A DNA stretch of 25,991 bases. It comes from Spirochaetales bacterium. GTDB taxonomy: Bacteria; Spirochaetota; Spirochaetia; DSM-27196; PWMO01. Below, one piece after another: positions 22,805 through 25,991 of the stretch. The translations under genes and the position numbers were made by a program. The stretch is taken from assembly GCA_007130025.1 (NCBI GenBank), contig SLTF01000335.1:1-25991 (forward strand). The letters are read 5' to 3'. Position 1 is the stretch's first letter, and each line of letters begins with the position of its first letter. The notes below the pieces were generated by a model. The model was not told where the DNA came from. It saw only the letters and a program-made list of their open reading frames with translations, and did no database searches.

Positions 22805-24661
22805 ATGAAGAAAGCACTCAGTATACGGGCGAAAACCCTTCTAATCGTGATCATGACCATCGGTCTGGTGACCGCGTTTACCGTTGGGACGCAGTACCGC
22901 GCGTTCCAGCGGGATATGGAAAACAACAATGCCGCGCTCTTCGAACAGATCGAAAACACATTTCGTACGACGCTGGAGAGCGAGCTGAGTTTTCTCTCGC
23001 TCACGGTCACCGCGATCCTGGAAAACCGGGAGGTTGTCGAGCTCTTCGACGCCGGAGATCGCACTGCGCTGTCGGAGATGTTCACTGATTTCTATGCCGA
23101 CCTGCGCCGCGATTTCGACATCGCCCAGTTTCAGTTTCACACACCGCCGGCAACCAGCTTTCTCCGTCTGCACGCGCCCGCTCAGTTTGGAGACGACCTC
23201 TCCGCATTCCGTCAAACCGTCATCGAGGCGAATCGCAGCCGCCGACCCGTACTCGGTCTGGAGGTAGGACGGGGCGGCCCCGGAACGCGGGTGGTGCATC
23301 CGGTTGTCACCGAAGATGGGCGCCACATTGGGTCGGTCGAGTTTGGTGGGTCGGTTGCGTCGGTGTTCAACAACCTCGAAAGCACCTTTGGTGTCGCCTA
23401 TGCGATTGGGATTTACGACGAGGTTTTTCAGCGCGCCCGCAGGTTTGATACCGAACCCACCGACATCGTGATCGACAACCTCGTGTTCTACCGGTTCTCC
23501 GGCGACACCGCCGTTCAGATCATGACCGACTATCAGAGCGATGTCGGCGAGTACCGCGTGGACGGCGGACTCTTCTACACGCACTATGTGCCGCTCCATG
23601 ACTACACCGGTGCGGAGATTGGGCGCGCGGTGGTCATGGTTGATCGCGAGCAGGCCCTCGCCGACATGCGATCGCGGATGGCGGTTTCGATTGTAACGCT
23701 GCTTGGCGTGGCCGTTTTTGCGTCGCTGATTCTTCTGCTGGTCATCCGCTCGGCGTTCAGGCCATTGGGCACCGTTATCGAGGCCGCCTCCCGCATGTCG
23801 CACGGCGATCTCAGCATGAGGCTCTCCGCACAACGGGACGACGAAGCGGGACGGATCCTGAGTGCCGTTGGAACCATGGCTGATAATCTTCGCGATACCA
23901 TCACCGACATCAGGACTATATCAGACGGGGTCTCCCGTGGAAGCGGTGAGCTCTCCAGCACGGCGCAGGTATTGTCACAGGGGGCGACCGAGCAGGCCGC
24001 CTCGGTGGAAGAGGTCTCTTCGTCGATGGAGCAGATGGGTGCCAACATTAACCATACCGCTGCAAACGCTTCCGAGACGGAGAAGATCGCGCTTCAATCC
24101 GCAGAGAACGCCGACGCCGGGGGGCGTGCCGTGCGCGAGACCGTCGCGGCGATGCGTGAGATTGCCGACCGTATCGGGATTATCGAAGAGATCGCCCGAA
24201 ACACCAATCTACTTGCACTGAACGCCGCAATAGAAGCGGCCCGCGCGGGTGAGCATGGAAAGGGTTTTGCGGTGGTCGCCTCGGAGGTCCGCAAGCTCGC
24301 TGAGCGAAGCCAGAAGGCGGCGGCGGAGATCCACGAGCTCTCGGTTCACAGCGTGAGCGTCGCCGATTCAGCGGGAGGTCTTCTCGAGCGCATGCTCCCC
24401 GATATCCAGAAAACCGCCGATCTGGTGCAGGAGATATCAACCGCCACACGGGAGCAGAGCAACGGGGTGCAGCAGATTACCAAGGCCCTCACGCAGCTCG
24501 ATCAGGTTGTGCAGCAGAACGCCGGGGCGTCCGAGCAGATGGCGTCGATGTCCGAAGAACTGGCCGCCCAGGCCGCACAGCTTGCCGAGAGCGTGTCGGT
24601 GTTCCGGGTCAACGACCAGGACTCGACCTCCCACCGGTTGGAGTTGCCCGAGGTTCTCTGA
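22805..24661 (+). CDS. methyl-accepting chemotaxis protein with periplasmic dCache-type sensor
   Basis: The 618-residue receptor has TM1 at about 10-30 and a periplasmic sensor at about 31-290. The sensor contains FQFHTPPATSFLRLHAPAQFGDDLSAFRQTVIEANRS and GGPGTRVVHPV...HIGSVEFGG, a pattern of dCache_3-type domains. TM2 follows at about 292-313, HAMP at about 314-366, and then a cytoplasmic signalling domain whose tip is EEIARNTNLLALNAAIEAARAGEHGKGFAVVASEVRKLAERSQ. It transmits ligand binding to CheA/CheW. No C-terminal CheR-docking pentapeptide is present. The ligand is unknown. A purine-rich GGGAGCGAGAGG precedes ATG 22805. A 12-bp gap separates it from the carboxypeptidase gene. Confidence 0.93.
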   Translation: MKKALSIRAKTLLIVIMTIGLVTAFTVGTQYRAFQRDMENNNAALFEQIENTFRTTLESELSFLSLTVTAILENREVVELFDAGDRTALSEMFTDFYADLRRDFDIAQFQFHTPPATSFLRLHAPAQFGDDLSAFRQTVIEANRSRRPVLGLEVGRGGPGTRVVHPVVTEDGRHIGSVEFGGSVASVFNNLESTFGVAYAIGIYDEVFQRARRFDTEPTDIVIDNLVFYRFSGDTAVQIMTDYQSDVGEYRVDGGLFYTHYVPLHDYTGAEIGRAVVMVDREQALADMRSRMAVSIVTLLGVAVFASLILLLVIRSAFRPLGTVIEAASRMSHGDLSMRLSAQRDDEAGRILSAVGTMADNLRDTITDIRTISDGVSRGSGELSSTAQVLSQGATEQAASVEEVSSSMEQMGANINHTAANASETEKIALQSAENADAGGRAVRETVAAMREIADRIGIIEEIARNTNLLALNAAIEAARAGEHGKGFAVVASEVRKLAERSQKAAAEIHELSVHSVSVADSAGGLLERMLPDIQKTADLVQEISTATREQSNGVQQITKALTQLDQVVQQNAGASEQMASMSEELAAQAAQLAESVSVFRVNDQDSTSHRLELPEVL

Positions 24662-24673
24662 TAGACTGCCGGC

Positions 24674-25960
24674 GTGAATCAAACACCATCTCGGTTTTCT
24701 CGCTCCGGGCGAGTCTTACTCCTCGGAGCGCTGCTGTTTCTTGCCGCCGGAGTGCATCTGCTTTCCGCTGCGCCTGGACTCCCGCGCATCCCCGCGTGGA
24801 CGCAGGCGTACGCGGCCGAGTATGCCCCGGAACTGACCGCGCGGGCAGCCGTCCTTCTCGACGCGCAGACGGGAACCGTGTTGTACGAACGGGAAGCCGA
24901 TACGATCATTCCCCCCGCCAGCCTGACCAAGCTTGTTGCGATGTACGCCGCGTTTGAGATGATTGCTGAAGGCCGGATTTCCCTCGACGACGTGGTCGCA
25001 CTGCCACCGGAAACGTGGGCGCGCAATACGCCGGTTGGTTCATCGCTGATGTTTCTGGGCCCCGATCAGCGCGTAACGGTACACGAACTGCTGCTTGGCC
25101 TTGCCGTTTCCTCCGGGAATGACGCAGCGGTTGCCTTGGCGCTTCACGCGTCGGGGTCGGTGCCGGCCTTTGTGGATGAGATGAACCGCGTGGTTGCGAA
25201 TCTTGGCCTGCCCAGCCTGCGCTTTGAGGAACCGTCCGGGTTGAGCGTGGATAATCAGATAACCGCTCGTGAGTTTGCGTGGTTTGTCCGCGCCTATCTG
25301 GAGCGCCATCCCCACGCTGCCCGCGAGTACCACTCAATACCCGAGTTTACCTTTCCCCATTCCGCCTCGTATCCTGATGGACGAATCAACGTGGGGGCGA
25401 TCACGCAGTTTAATCGAAACTCACTGTTGCAGAACTACGACGGGGCCGACGGGCTCAAAACCGGATTTATCCGTCAATCCCGGTACAACCTCGCCGCCAC
25501 CGCGGTGCGGGACGGCCGGCGACTCATTGTAGTCATCCTGGGTGCACCGGGCGAGAACCACCTTCAGGGTGAGCGGAACCGGACTGCCGACGCGACCGGC
25601 CTCTTTGACTTTGGGTTCGACCGGTTTCAGACCGTCCGGCTGCAGGTGCCCGCCGGCGAACCGATTCGCGTATGGGGCGGGCGGACCCGCACCGTGCTCC
25701 CCGTAGCGGCTATTCCCGAATATCTCACCGTTGCCCGCTCGCACGTCCAGGAGCTCGCGGGAGTGATCGTGCAGGATTCCGAAATCGAGGCGCCCGTGAC
25801 GGTCGGGCAGGTGGTGGGACGGGTGCAGATCAGCGCCGGGGAATCGGTGCTGATGGAGCTGCCGCTTACGATATCCGAGACCATCGATCGTGCGGGATGG
25901 ATACGCGTCGCCTGGGACCGAGTGGTGCGGTTTTTCGTGCGACTTTTCGGGCGAATCTGA
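24674..25960 (+). CDS. D-alanyl-D-alanine carboxypeptidase (PBP5/DacA type)
   Basis: The 428-residue precursor has a hydrophobic signal sequence (about 12-33) and a peptidase S11 domain with SLTK (Ser83, Lys86), SSGND (Ser147-Asn149) and LKTGF (Lys262-Gly264), the three penicillin-binding motifs. A C-terminal beta domain follows and then an amphipathic tail (RVAWDRVVRFFVRLFGRI) for membrane association. It trims the terminal D-Ala of peptidoglycan pentapeptides in the periplasm. The GTG start at 24674 is weakly supported, with no good SD, so expression may depend on coupling to the upstream chemoreceptor gene. Confidence 0.93.
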   Translation: MNQTPSRFSRSGRVLLLGALLFLAAGVHLLSAAPGLPRIPAWTQAYAAEYAPELTARAAVLLDAQTGTVLYEREADTIIPPASLTKLVAMYAAFEMIAEGRISLDDVVALPPETWARNTPVGSSLMFLGPDQRVTVHELLLGLAVSSGNDAAVALALHASGSVPAFVDEMNRVVANLGLPSLRFEEPSGLSVDNQITAREFAWFVRAYLERHPHAAREYHSIPEFTFPHSASYPDGRINVGAITQFNRNSLLQNYDGADGLKTGFIRQSRYNLAATAVRDGRRLIVVILGAPGENHLQGERNRTADATGLFDFGFDRFQTVRLQVPAGEPIRVWGGRTRTVLPVAAIPEYLTVARSHVQELAGVIVQDSEIEAPVTVGQVVGRVQISAGESVLMELPLTISETIDRAGWIRVAWDRVVRFFVRLFGRI

Positions 25961-25991
25961 GGCGCACGGAAAGAACGGTACCGGTGTCGCG

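Noticed and set aside
1..25991. tRNA, rRNA, CRISPR array, insertion sequence or prophage
   Set aside because: I saw no clover-leaf with T-loop consensus, no regularly spaced repeats, no transposase or integrase motifs and no terminal inverted repeats in any frame.

Overview
The window reads as an accessory-metabolism stretch from a high-GC (about 60%) Gram-negative-type bacterium. There are no mobile elements, phage genes, CRISPR arrays or RNA genes that I can see. The gene mix (LIV-type ABC importer with a lipoprotein binding protein, dCache chemoreceptor, BioYMN, IlvY/IlvC, many GTG starts with strong AGGAGG sites) would fit Spirochaetota. That assignment is a tentative inference from gene style, not from a marker gene.

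Layout. (1) 1-428: 3' end of an alpha/beta-hydrolase esterase. (2) 450-2845, leftward: a PatB/MalY-type C-S lyase, a YheO/DauR-type regulator and a RidA enamine deaminase. The lyase would release 2-aminoacrylate, which RidA hydrolyses. (3) 3148-10881, rightward: a binding protein, two permeases and two ATPases of a LIV/HAAT importer, then a URO-D-superfamily protein, an FGGY sugar kinase and a shikimate-kinase-like protein. The 302-bp divergent region between (2) and (3) holds two good sigma70-type promoters. The palindrome TGGGTATACCCA sits inside one and a half-conserved copy overlaps the -10 of the other, so both units are probably co-regulated, perhaps by the YheO-like protein. (4) 10922-13397: ilvC (a plant-like long ketol-acid reductoisomerase) with its divergent LysR regulator ilvY. 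(5) 13473-19110: a CdaR-type sugar-diacid regulator, then gntP, garR, a TPR gene and a MOFRL-type glycerate 2-kinase. This is a glycerate/tartronate-semialdehyde module ending in 2-phosphoglycerate, and the palindrome GGGGCAA-N3-TTGCCCC exactly fills the spacer of the gntP promoter. (6) 19170-22620, leftward: bioY-bioM-bioN biotin ECF transporter genes followed by a lactate-racemase (LarA) homologue. (7) 22805-25960: a methyl-accepting chemotaxis protein and a D-Ala-D-Ala carboxypeptidase.

The best candidate for something undescribed is the divergent locus 450-10881. A C-S lyase plus RidA shares an operator with a LIV importer, a corrinoid-less URO-D protein, a sugar kinase and a shikimate-kinase relative that appears to lack a conserved substrate-binding arginine. 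Its substrate cannot be named from sequence alone.
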